Shown in pieces: positions 31,747-41,846 of a DNA stretch of 64,000 nucleotides. The stretch is from assembly GCA_039621445.1 (NCBI GenBank), contig CP154955.1, forward strand, positions 39,874,426 to 39,938,425, given 5' to 3'. Below the pieces are notes generated by a model. It saw only the letters and a program-made list of their open reading frames with translations. It had not been told where the DNA came from and did no database searches. The first letter of the stretch is position 1. The number at the start of each line of letters is the position of its first letter. Origin of the DNA: Euglena gracilis. Taxonomy: Eukaryota; Euglenida; Euglenophyceae; Euglenales. A program made the position numbers and the translations under genes.

Positions 31747-32020
31747 GAGAACAAATATATTACTGAAATCCTGTTGCCTGCGGCCAGCGGAACTTCGTTT
31801 TTTCACCTGCGCATTTGGTCAGGAATGAAGACACCCTGTCCCCCAACCTGTTCCGCCTGCAGATGCACTTTTTTTTTAACATGGTTCGTTTAAAGCTCAT
31901 ATGTGGCAGAATCCATTACAGCATTGCAGCCCTGTCATCGATTTCGCCGATGACAGACATTCTTGTTCATCGCCTTTTCAGTACCGATACCATAAGTATA
32001 TGGAGTATGTGAAGCGCCGA
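30760..32020. other. No gene supported; contains (CA)n
   Basis: Apart from a microsatellite at 31690-31744 there is a weakly protein-like stretch near 31560-31680 (VSETCPLRVFVREMRTENF), too uncertain to call. Confidence 0.35.
31690..31744. repeat. (CA)n microsatellite
   Basis: About 27 uninterrupted CA units. His-Thr and Cys-Val ORFs across it are artefacts. Confidence 0.97.
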
Positions 32021-32025
32021 AGGAT

Positions 32026-32547
32026 TTGAATGGGAAGAGGACCACTGAAATTGTTCCTGACGAGTGGGGATGCACACACTACAACGTATACCTCTGTTCA
32101 AATTTGGGTGCGACGATTGCCCATGCACAGCAATCTCCGCTCCTTCTGAATGCTGAAGAGATAACCTCCGCCCTCTTCAGCACCACATCTTCATTCATGC
32201 TATTTTTTACCCCTGCCTGTTTTCCAACACCTCCAATACGTGCACATGAATGGATGGTTGGCGGCATCCTCCTATTTGTCCCAATACACCATCGAATTCA
32301 ACTTCCCCACGGGGCCAAGCCCAGTTGTGACCGGAGGCCGGCGGTGTTGCCTGACGTGCCTGTCGGGCCCAGCCGCTGCCCCGCCTTCTCTCGCCACCTC
32401 CAGCACCAACGACTGCCTGCAGCAAGCGAACACTCGCATCCGCTCCTTGGATGTGTCTCAACCGGTGCGCTTGTGATGCTATTCCTGATTCCTTCTCAGT
32501 TACTCGCAATGTTTTTTTTGTTTGCAAAAATGGATGAGTACACGTGA
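32026..32547 (+). CDS. Unassigned ORF, 173 codons
   Basis: The first third is protein-like (TTEIVPDEWGCTHYNVYLCS, then NLGATIAHAQQSPLLLNAEE). Further along, an alternative frame around 32275-32470 is as plausible, so at most part is real. Not recognised; perhaps a transposon remnant. Confidence 0.2.
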   Translation: MNGKRTTEIVPDEWGCTHYNVYLCSNLGATIAHAQQSPLLLNAEEITSALFSTTSSFMLFFTPACFPTPPIRAHEWMVGGILLFVPIHHRIQLPHGAKPSCDRRPAVLPDVPVGPSRCPAFSRHLQHQRLPAASEHSHPLLGCVSTGALVMLFLIPSQLLAMFFLFAKMDEYT

Positions 32548-32549
32548 TT

Positions 32550-34280
32550 CCCCCCATAAAATATAGTTTGTTCAGCAACGATGAACAAGGGGCCCCGTTT
32601 AGCTTCAGCGTGCGGGCAGGGACCCACTCCTTTGTCCAACTTGGAATATACCAATTTGCACCCTGATTCTCATTTTCTCCATTCAAACCAGGATTCGGGT
32701 CAGGGTCGAGCTAGATAGGCCAAAATTCGGCCTGAATCGCCTGGAAAACCTTACTGTATTCACCTTACCCTTACTGTATTCACCGCCCTAACCCGAACCC
32801 CTACCCTAACCCCATTTTAACCCCTTCCAAAAAAGAACTCCCCCGAAATGGCCTGACTTTCCAGGAAAGAAGGGGGGGTTACCGGGCCGGCCGAAGTTGC
32901 TGGTGGGGCAGTTGTTGATCGTTGCCATTTATTAGTATGCACCTCCCCCATCCAGCCAGCCAGCCAGCCAGGAGGCTTTTTTCCAGCCATAGACCCCCAC
33001 GTGGAGCACAATATATGACGTTGAGCAATGGCTCAATTGTTTGCATGAGGCTCTCAACCCCAACTATGCCTTGAAAAACCTCAATATATTTTTTGCACTC
33101 CAAAAATCGATTTCTTTTCTCCAAAATGAGTCAAAAGAAAATGCTGCCAGCCCACGGTCTTACCTGTGTTATTTGAGTCATTTTTCCTTCCATTTGCACC
33201 TATCATATTTTGGTCTTTTTCAGTTTTTGGGGCTTTAGCCCTTTTGGCCATTTTGGTGGTTGAAATAGCAATTTTTTTTTAAAAAAAATGACTGTGAAAA
33301 AAAAATGCCCAGGTGGACACCTCCAACCCTCTCGCCTGATTGATATCGGCGTGTGCAGTCACAAACGGAGTCCATTTCGAGCCATTCGGGACTCTGCCAT
33401 TTGGGCATGCTGGCAGTGTTTTTTTTTATCCCTTTGTTCAAGGCATACTGTGTTGTTGACCCACCTGTGCCAGCGCCAGGGCGTAGCTTAAGCCGAAGGG
33501 TGCCCCATCCCAGTGCAGCCAGCCAGTCAAGCCCTGGACCCCCCCCCCTTCCCCCCATCGACGGGTTTTATTTGTTTTGCGAGCTGCCCAAAGCGTGGCT
33601 GGATGGTAACAGATTTTTCACTTTCAGGGCAAAAAAAAACGGGCCAAAAATGGGCGAAAACTGCTTGGAAAAGGGCTGGCAAGCTCAAAGTTTGAGTCAT
33701 AAAAATTGATTTTTGTTTGCACAATTGGCAGTTTTTTGGGCATTTTAACTAAAGAGGTTCATATTTTGAATATTTTGAACTTTTTGAAAAATTTCACCTC
33801 GTCCACTGTTTTTTTTGTCCGATAGATGCCATTGTGAGGCAGGTCAAAATGAGTAACAGGTGACGGTGTATGTGTGCTTCCTGCTCCACTCACTGCCTCA
33901 GCTCCCATTTCAATTCTTGGAAAAGGTTCGCCCTTTAAATGGGAAGGAGATTCTCAAGGCAATTTTTTTTCCATTTCTCTGGCTTTTGAGGCATTTTTTT
34001 TTTCATGTGCTAACGTTTTCAAGTCAAAAATGTGAATTGTTGCCCAAGACATCCTCAGTGTGGTGTGTGTGAAATATTGTTGCATAATGGAAAACTCTCC
34101 CGAGGAGGAGTAAATTCTTCTCAGTGCTATTTAGTCACCATGTGTACAGTCCCGTATACAGTCATGTGTACAGTCAGTACAGTCAGCACAGTGTGTGTGT
34201 GTGTTAGCAACCTGTGTACAGTCATGTGTACAGTCTCCGCAAGTCAAATTAATAATTTTTATGCTGTTTAACAGCGCCTC
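32550..34280. other. No gene seen
   Basis: Holds CCCTAACCC-like degenerate repeats at 32760-32820, a C8 run at 33540, and a cluster of TGTACAGTC repeats at 34140-34235. Confidence 0.4.
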
Positions 34281-34284
34281 ATAA

Positions 34285-34540
34285 AATATACCCCCCCTCC
34301 CATCTATACCCCCCCCCATCCTATAACCACCCCCCATCCTATAACCCCCCATCCTAGGACCAACCACCAAACCAGGACTTATAACCCCCCCCCCCTCAAT
34401 GTAGGGAAAACAAAGGCAAAACAAAGGGGGACCTATAACCCACCCCCCACCTATAACCCCCCCCCCCCCTCAGGGGGCCGACCATCGAACCGGATCCTAT
34501 AACCCCCGGGGGTCATAGGTGGGGAGGGGGGTTTAGAGGG
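34285..34540. repeat. C-run element with CCTATAAC key
   Basis: Repeats of CATCCTATAACC followed by C6-11, plus CCATCTATACCCCC variants, ending with a GGGGGTCATAGGTGGGG segment that inverts the key. Confidence 0.65.
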
Positions 34541-36282
34541 CCTGAAAGTGGGTGGAAGAAGGGATGGGGATTCCCCTACTGGCGGCACACACCAGGCTTT
34601 CTCCAAGTGGTCCAACTGGTCCGCTGCACACGCAGGTGTTCCCACTCTCTCTGTGCATCCCGACGGACCGGCTGGCACAACCAGGCACATTTGTCCCGCC
34701 CCCGTGCCCCGGGCCATGCCAGTGTGCAACACGCCTTCCCAGAAGCTTGCCTCCCATCCGGCTGGGCCTGGGGGGCGGTGGGGGAGGCTGTGTGGTGGGG
34801 CGAACGCTTGCCTGGCCGCGACTGCACCCCCTCACCGCCCACCGGAGGTTGAAGCCGGTCTTTCACTGGGCGGCCGCCGACGCGGCACGAGGGGACATTG
34901 ACGCGGGCCAGGGGAGTGTCCCTTATTGCGTCGGAGTTCCCTTTGGTTCTCGTTGAAACCCACCTCCCAACGTCCGCACAGAGAACTTTAAGACGTTGTT
35001 CCTGGAAATGTTTGCCCTCCCAGGCTGCCAGCAGACCCAGTGGAGTTGGTGTACCTCTTGCTGCACTATTGTTTGATATACATTTGACAGTGCTGCTGAA
35101 TTTCGAAGCAAAAGAGAAGCAGAATTGATGCTGCTTACCCTCTTTAGCGCGCTCTGGCACATGGGCTGAAAGATTGGCCTCCTCTCTGGTGCTAATGAAG
35201 CACCAAGCCTTCTTTGGTGCGCGATCAACAATGAAATGTCTATGTCTGGGCTGCTTTTCCATTTGCTTGGTCATTTCGTGGTAGACTCCCCTGTGCTCAA
35301 GGAACTGGCGCGCCATCATTTCGTCATCGTCAACACAACTGCCTCCGCCTCCCTCCTCCTGTTGTATGCCTACGCCACAGGTCCTCCCTGCCCCCCCCCC
35401 AATAATTATTTCAAGCAAATTTTACGCCATGTTGTCCCCAGGCTGGCCGGGCTGAACCCGAAAGGCCCCACCCCCTAACCCCACACATCCCGGGGCAGGC
35501 ACACGAGGGCAGGGACAGGGGGATGGCTCAAAGCCCGGGGGCTGTATAACCAGAAGCCCACACCAACTCGTTTGGGCAAATCTCTTGCTGGCCCCCCCTG
35601 GGCAAGCACCCCATAGCAGATGACTCTTCCCGCAAAGATGGTGCAAATGACGCTGCCCCCTTTGCCCCACCCAAGACGACTGACCATTTCCCCCCTCCTC
35701 CAGCAACAGACGTGGTATGAAGTGGCCGAACGAAATGAACAGCGATGCATGTTTAACCCATGGGCCCACACATTCCTTTCCGTCTTCCTCCCGCCGAAAT
35801 TGGTTCGGCCTGCCATTCGTCAAATGTGGAATCGCCCCTCCTTTGCTCGGCGATGCGGCGTATCGGTTGTACTGGCTCCCCGACGTTGCCGCATCGGCAC
35901 TGGCCGCCACCGCCGACCCCGCCCCGCCCCGTGCTCTCCCTCAGGCACGCTGCCGGTGGCGCCGCTTGCTCCGATCCCACCCCTCCTCCTCTTCCACCAC
36001 CCGAAGGAATGCTTCCAGGACACGCACCCCCCCCCCCCCCCCCCCGTCACCCTTGATTGGCTGCCCCCCCCCCCGCCCAGCGTGAACGACTGGTGTCTCA
36101 CCCGGACCCTCGGGTTGGGGATGGCAGCAAAGAGTGACCCTCCAGGTGCTAGGTCTGCAGGTGCAATGGCCCAGTTGCTGGATTGACTGACCCCTGTGGG
36201 GTGGTCAGAAATGCAGTTACAAAAGTGAATGACTGTTGTTAAAAGTGGAAAGTGCCCCCCCCCCTCCCTCCCTGGGGTCGGT

Positions 36283-36404
36283 CGGCAACGGTATGTCGCC
36301 GGAGTACCGCCGCCTCGCAGACATCGGGGCCGGGGCAACACCCGCCCTCCGGCACGCTGCCCACCGCTTCGCCGGGGCCCACCTCACACCCAGGCCGACT
36401 TGCT
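36283..36404 (+). CDS. Candidate exon, unassigned
   Basis: GC-rich segment reading MSPEYRRLADIGAGATPALR, then HAAHRFAGAHLTPR, ending at a stop in the same frame. Other frames are Pro/Arg-rich. Could be one exon of a gene spread over 30-38.6 kb. Confidence 0.35.
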
Positions 36405-36751
36405 GACCCGTGGGCACCCCCAGCCCCCCCCCCTCCTCCGGGACAATGGTCGATGCGACCTGGAGGTCCTTCCGTTTTTCTTTTCATGTTTATGTCTGCT
36501 GCTCAGCCACAAGGAACACGAAGGAATTTCTTCAAACAGTGTCCTCCCCCAAGGAAGGCCTCCTCCATCCCCGTCCTCCCTGCTGCCCGGGATGTCTCCG
36601 GTCCACAGCCTGCCAGCGTGCCCGGCCATCGTTCGGTTCATGATGCGGATGACCTCCTGTGGCCCGTGCACCCACGTCCCGGTGTGGGAGTTATGGTTTG
36701 GGTTGATTCCTGGGTGGCACATGTGTTGCTGATCACCCCATGTCCGCCAGG

Positions 36752-36937
36752 AAACTGTCACCTGACAGGTTGGCCAGTTACAGGGACCCTGACAAATTTC
36801 TCATGCTGACAGGTTGGCCGATACCGGGACCCTGACAGGTTCTTGGACATAACCCTGAAACTTTTCAGGTCAGGTCCTCGTGAACTTTTAAGACCCTGAC
36901 AGGTTGGCTGGAACAGGGACCCTGACAGCCTCTGACA
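36752..36937. repeat. CCTGACAGGTTGG tandem repeats
   Basis: Four imperfect units of about 45 bp built on GGGACCCTGACAGGTTGGC. CTGTCACCTGACAGG-like palindromes related to it occur at 25850-25910, 52155-52245 and 60278-60381. Confidence 0.7.
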
Positions 36938-36984
36938 ACACGTTCTCGGGCATGGCAGTCCCCCCCCCCCCCCGCCATCCATGG

Positions 36985-37175
36985 CTCCATCTCCCGATTC
37001 TCTTCCTGGACCGCCTGCTGCCCACCGCCCCGGACCCGACGTCCCTCGCTGTGCTGGCGGGTCTGCTGGAGCTGTTGGGGCCGACGGTGCACGTGTGGCG
37101 GCAGCCGAAGTACCTGTTCGCGGACCAGCCCGGTGCGCCTGCGCCGTTCCTGGAGGAGGAGAGGCATCTGGTCAT
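36985..37175 (+). CDS. Candidate exon, unassigned
   Basis: Best protein-like island of this region: LPILFLDRLLPTAPDPTSLA, VLAGLLELLGPTVHVWRQPK, then YLFADQPGAPAPFLEEERHL. It is preceded by a C14 run and followed by C-rich sequence. Function not recognised; the pattern suggests an alpha-helical soluble domain. Confidence 0.45.
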
Positions 37176-38060
37176 TCAGTCACTTCCGACCCCCCCCCCC
37201 GGCATCGGAAGTGGCATTTGGAGGGATTGACATCCGCAATTTTTCTGCAATTTCCACAGTTTTCCACTTTCCACAATCAGCGTAATTTTCCACAATTTCC
37301 CCGCAATTTCCGCATTTTTTTTTCGGAAATTTTCCGCATGAACCTGAAATGGAAGGGGAAATTGAGTTACGGTCATTTTTCGAACGTTTCACCAGAAAAC
37401 CCACGTGCTTTTTGTGCTATTGATTGCTAAGATATTGATTTCCCAGGAAATTAATGCCATTTTCAGGCTTGCATGCCTTAAATTTTGTGAAGTTGAATTG
37501 CCAGAGCCTTGAGAATTCTGGAGTTCAGCCTGACTGCCGCAACTGTACAAGACAGTGCCATCGTCACATGCTGATGCCTGCTTTTCCCATGGGTACTTCA
37601 AGTCAGTTCAATCTGGTTGTCGTTTTCCCTGAAAACACATGCGTACGGCTGAGACGATTAGGTTTCAGACCCCCCCCCCCAGGCGAAACACCTCTGGGCC
37701 TATTATTTTGGAGGATTCATAAATGCTACAATACAGTGTTTCCCACGACCGCAATGTTCCCATTCCTCACAGGTGGCAACCTGGATAGTCCTCCGCCGGC
37801 ACTCACACTCTTCACCCACTCCCTGAACGTTCACTGCTGCAAGCGGACCTCCCTGACCATATTGTCGCAGAGCGGCTGGCCGCTGGCTATTACGACCAAG
37901 CCCCCACCTTCTCCCCCCCCCCCCCCTGGTCGACCACCGGGTGCCTGATTTGACACCGGCAGGCTTTGTTGAAGAACCTTGTGTGTGATGTGTGCCTTCT
38001 CCTTTCTGGAAGTTTCCTCCCGGATGAAAGCAATAAAAAAAACCATTCTTCTTGCCTCAG

Positions 38061-38149
38061 GGGGAGGGCGTGGCCCTAAGGTGGTGGTGTATGGCCAGTT
38101 CCGGCGCAGCCGAGAGTTCCTGCGGGAAGCCCGGGCCCATCTCTCTCAG
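38061..38149 (+). CDS. Candidate exon, unassigned
   Basis: Starts after a TTGCCTCAG acceptor-like site and reads GPKVVVYGQFRRSREFLREA, then RAHLSQ. The K-V-V-V-Y-x-Q-F string loosely recalls the C-terminal helicase lobe of SNF2 proteins (KVLVFSQF), but one exon is not enough to assign it. Confidence 0.4.
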
Positions 38150-38486
38150 CCCAGATCCCCTCCTGTACCTTTGACCCTTTGACAAGTGCTTGAAGCAAAG
38201 GTTAGCGCAGCATGCGTCTCACGGGCACAGCCACACAACAACCGCCTCGCAACAGCCTCACGGGAACCTTCCTGTGATGGTTTGCCACAGTAGAACAATA
38301 TGAAGAACAATATGAAGAGGGGTGAACACCAAAGCCTTTTTGGTGTAAGGTCCATCGTATTATGCGCACCTTTCAACCATTTGCATGTTGTGTTCACTCA
38401 CCATTGCAGTACAGAATGCCACGTTGCATCACCAAAACGGATGGAAATAAAAACACTCAGGCTGTACTCGTGTCTGCCCCCGGCAG

Positions 38487-38634
38487 ATCCAAAATGCCCA
38501 CCACTGGGCGGCGGTCTGCCGCCGGCCCACATCTGGGCAGTGCTTCCTGCCGGGCCCCTGGCCGACCACGACGATGCCCGGCCATTTGTGACGCAGTTCG
38601 TCCATCGGCTGACCGAATCCTGCTTGGGACCCAG
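38487..38634 (+). CDS. Candidate exon, unassigned
   Basis: Starts after CCCCGGCAG and reads LPPAHIWAVLPAGPLADHDD, then ARPFVTQFVHRLTESCL. Same orientation as the exon 340 bp upstream. Not recognised. Confidence 0.35.
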
Positions 38635-38854
38635 GGTTTGGGTCTGGGCTTGGGGGGGGGTCTCCTCCACCCCCCCTCCTGCACGGGGAGTGGCAAGTGG
38701 GTTAGATTGACCCCTGGAGGAGGTTACAATGTTGTTAGGGGATATTCCTGGTTTGGTCAGGGTTCTGACGAAGTTGTACTCCAAAACACATTTTTGTCCT
38801 GTATTTTTGGGGTGGCAGTCTTTTTGCAGCCTTTTGCGGGAAACCGGTCACTGG

Positions 38855-39398
38855 CATACTTGTAGTTAGTGCGACCAGAAAAAATGTTTCTGTGCGCCGC
38901 GACCACCGTGGAATTTTTTTTGTAACTGGCAGCGCCGCGGCAAAAGTTTTTCTGTGCGCCGCGAATGCCGCGGCACTGGTTTATGTGTGCGCTGCGACCG
39001 CCGCGGAAACTTTTGAAGTTTGTGCCGCGACCACCACGCAATTGTCTTTTTAAATTGTGTCCGACATAAACTTCCTTTCTGGTGCTACCTTGGCAACACT
39101 TTGTTTTGCCAAAAGCCCGGGTGAGCACCTTCTATCAATCTAATTGTTTCCACCAAAAAAATGTTGGTTGTGTTGTGTTGTGTTGCTACCAATACGTTCT
39201 TGAGCTCCGGGCAGAAAATTTTTTTTGCGCCGCAACCACCGCGGAAAAATTTTCCCCTTGCGCCGCGACCACCGCGGCAATAAATTTTGCTTGTGCCGTG
39301 ATAGCCGCGGCAAAAATCTTTCTGTGTGCCGCGACCACCGCGGGAAATTTTTTTTTGCGCCGCGGCATGAGCACCGCGGCGCACTAACTACAAGTATG
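38855..39398. mobile_element. Non-autonomous DNA transposon, 544 bp, 19-bp TIR, 8-bp TSD
   Basis: Ends are CATACTTGTAGTTAGTGCG and its exact complement, CGCACTAACTACAAGTATG. The flanking direct repeat GTCACTGG occupies 38847-38854 and 39399-39406. Each arm contains four or five copies of a GCGCCGCGACCACCGCGG unit spaced about 30-40 bp and separated by T-rich spacers, with the two arms inverted relative to each other around a unique core of about 160 bp. No coding capacity. An 8-bp duplication suggests mobilisation by a hAT-type transposase. Confidence 0.93.
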
Positions 39399-39419
39399 GT
39401 CACTGGGACCATACGTCAC

Positions 39420-40283
39420 AGTTTTGGTGCCCCCCCCCTTCTGGCCTGATGCTGAACTGGGCATGAGAAATCCCCAATGAAAAGACACCTGGATTGTGAA
39501 TTAAGTGCCTGAAGACGGAAACTTGAGGTGATTTATTATTTGGGCGGGGTCCCATTTAGGCAAGAGTTGAAACTCACAACGTCGCCAAACAAACCACATT
39601 GCCAGTCCCTCTGACCCTTTTCCTTTTCTTCATTTTCTTTTTTTTTGGGTTTGTTGGCTGCCTGGAGCACCATAGGACTCCGAGACGGTTGGCCATATTC
39701 AGCCTGGGGTGGGCTTCATTCCACCCCAAGTCCCAAAACCATCACCGCTGCCACCGAGGTGTGTGATAGAGAACCGAACACCGATCATGCCGGCGGCTTA
39801 ACCACCCTTTCCGGCTGTTTTTTTTTTGAACCCATTATTCGGCTCCACCATGCTGATGTCTGACCCACGCTGTCCCCAGGGGGCTGACCAACAGTTTCGG
39901 GGGGTTTGATTTATTCCTTTTTTTTGTCCAAGGACCATCGGCAAGAGCTGTGAATTTTTCTATTTTTAGGCTTAGGGCTTTTTCCCTTGCGCCATTGCAT
40001 CAACTTAAGGTGTTTTAATCCAGAGTTGGCGAAATCGCAAGTTTTTTGGCTCATTTTGGGAGGGGGAGGGGCAGTGAGTAAGTCGATCTCCCTCCGAGGT
40101 CCAGGTGAATAAGTTTTCGAGATGTTGTGGATCGGTTGATAGGAAGTTACCCCCTGGGTTTGTCACACAATTTTTTTATTAGGACTATGACGAGACTGGC
40201 ATCCAAACTTTTTTTTGATGATTGTGTAAATATCGGCACAAAAAACCTGCTGGCCAAACGGCTGTTACTGAAACTGCTGAAAC
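39420..40283. other. No gene seen
   Basis: Ordinary A/T-leaning sequence with isolated homopolymers; short ORFs on both strands without character. Confidence 0.4.
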
Positions 40284-40598
40284 CAGGGCGGTCCTTAAGG
40301 GACAGGAAAGTGTTTTTTTTTATTTCCTTAAGGACCGCCCCCCTTTCGGCCAAAGGGCCGGCTAAGGGCCAGACTGGGACTTGAACGGGGGCAAAATTTA
40401 AACAGTCGAAAAACACAATTCTTGATGATTTGGGTGTGGACGATGGTCCAAGGGTGCCAGGAATCAATTTTTTTTTCCTGATGTCGACCTGTTCTCGCTA
40501 AAAATACCAAAATTTCTTGCCCATTTTCCTGTATATTTTTCACTGAGTGTGCTGGGACAGCGGAGTTTTTTTTTTTTGTTTGCTTAAGGACCGCCCTT
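40284..40598. mobile_element. CAGGGCGGTCC MITE, copy 1, 315 bp, 8-bp TSD
   Basis: Starts CAGGGCGGTCCTTAAGG and ends CTTAAGGACCGCCCTT. The flanking duplication GCTGAAAC is at 40276-40283 and 40599-40606. An internal inverted copy of the end (TTCCTTAAGGACCGCCCCCC) lies at about 40322-40342. The core shares GGGGGCAAAA, CAGTCGAAA, GATGGTCCAAGG and TTGCCAGG-type sequence with 58022-58330. No coding. Confidence 0.9.
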
Positions 40599-41099
40599 GC
40601 TGAAACTGCTTTTTTCCTAAGTTTCGCCTCCTCAAAAATAAAAGCCTGCATTGCCCCACGTCCTGAGATTCATGAGTTCACAAAGTGCTTTCTCAAGATG
40701 ACTCACTTCCTTTTATTGGAATAAATCAGCCCCCCCTCCCCCCCCCCCGCTACAGAGCTGGATTATAAGGGGTTTTGGTCGAAATCACCCACTGCACCGC
40801 ACATGCCCTTCCCCCAGCCTTTCGCACCCTTCCTTCCTTCCCCCTGAATTCACACCAGCCGCTGAGCCCCCGCTGCACCTCTTCTGACATCTGCAAAATC
40901 ACAATTAAATCCTCCAGCAGGGTGTCCGTTACGCGCCATTTGCACAGGGGAGAGAAACAAGAGCCAGTTCCCCACAGTGTTTGATGCCAAGTGGTTCAGT
41001 TGCCACAGCCAGCTCCCACTGCGACGCCAACTCCCACGATAATTTGGTGGCCACAGGCATACGTGAATGCAACCATGGAGTTCTTATAGACCAGTGTGC

Positions 41100-41326
41100 A
41101 CGTAATAAATAATGATGATGGTGGTGGTGATGACGATAATAATGATGCTGCTGCTGCTGACAATAATGATGATCCTAATGATTATGATGATGAAAATGAC
41201 AATAACAATGACAATGACAATGATAATGATAATGATAATGATAATGATAATGATAATGATAATGATAATGATAATGATAATGATAATGATAATGATAATG
41301 ATAATGATAATGATAATGTAATGATA
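41100..41326. repeat. (AATGAT)n microsatellite
   Basis: A run of about 20 nearly perfect GATAAT units from 41210, preceded by degenerate GATGATAAT and GACAAT units. The Asp-Asn, Ile and Met-Ile ORFs across it are artefacts. Confidence 0.96.
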
Positions 41327-41846
41327 TTTGCGTGATAAATAGGCCCCAAGGCATATCACTAAAAAGCCGACCAACCTGGATTAATAAACATGTTGCATAT
41401 GGGTTCTCTGTTCAAGGTTCTTGAGGAAACATGACCATTTGTTGCCAAATGTTTGCTGGATGAAATGTTTTCATTATGTGGGGTAAGATCCTCCCCCCAA
41501 TGTAAAACAAGGGAGTTGCATCCATGCCTGGGGGGGCTGAGCATCCATACATGCAGAAATTGTCCAGGAAGTATGGAGGAAAAACTGTTATTTGCACAAC
41601 AACCGCGCGCGGCAATACCACTAAACAGTTATGTTTGCCCTGACGGCACTCTAACCCTATGCCACAAAACAGTGGTGCATCTCCCACATCTGTCATCTAA
41701 ACACATGGATGCTGCCACATTTTCATTAGCTTTTGAAATGTCGAGACAATTTCACGATACAATTGTCGTCCCTCTCCCCGCCGCAGCTCTGCTCTCTCTC
41801 CCTTCCTCCATCACTCCTCCCGATGGAGCCCCGGATACCGCACTGA

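Noticed and set aside
38061-38149. SNF2/SHPRH helicase assignment
   Set aside because: Rests on one eight-residue resemblance (KVVVYGQF); neighbouring islands show no helicase motifs.
41084-41374. Ile-, Asp/Asn- and Met/Ile-rich ORFs
   Set aside because: Translation of the (AATGAT)n microsatellite in different frames.
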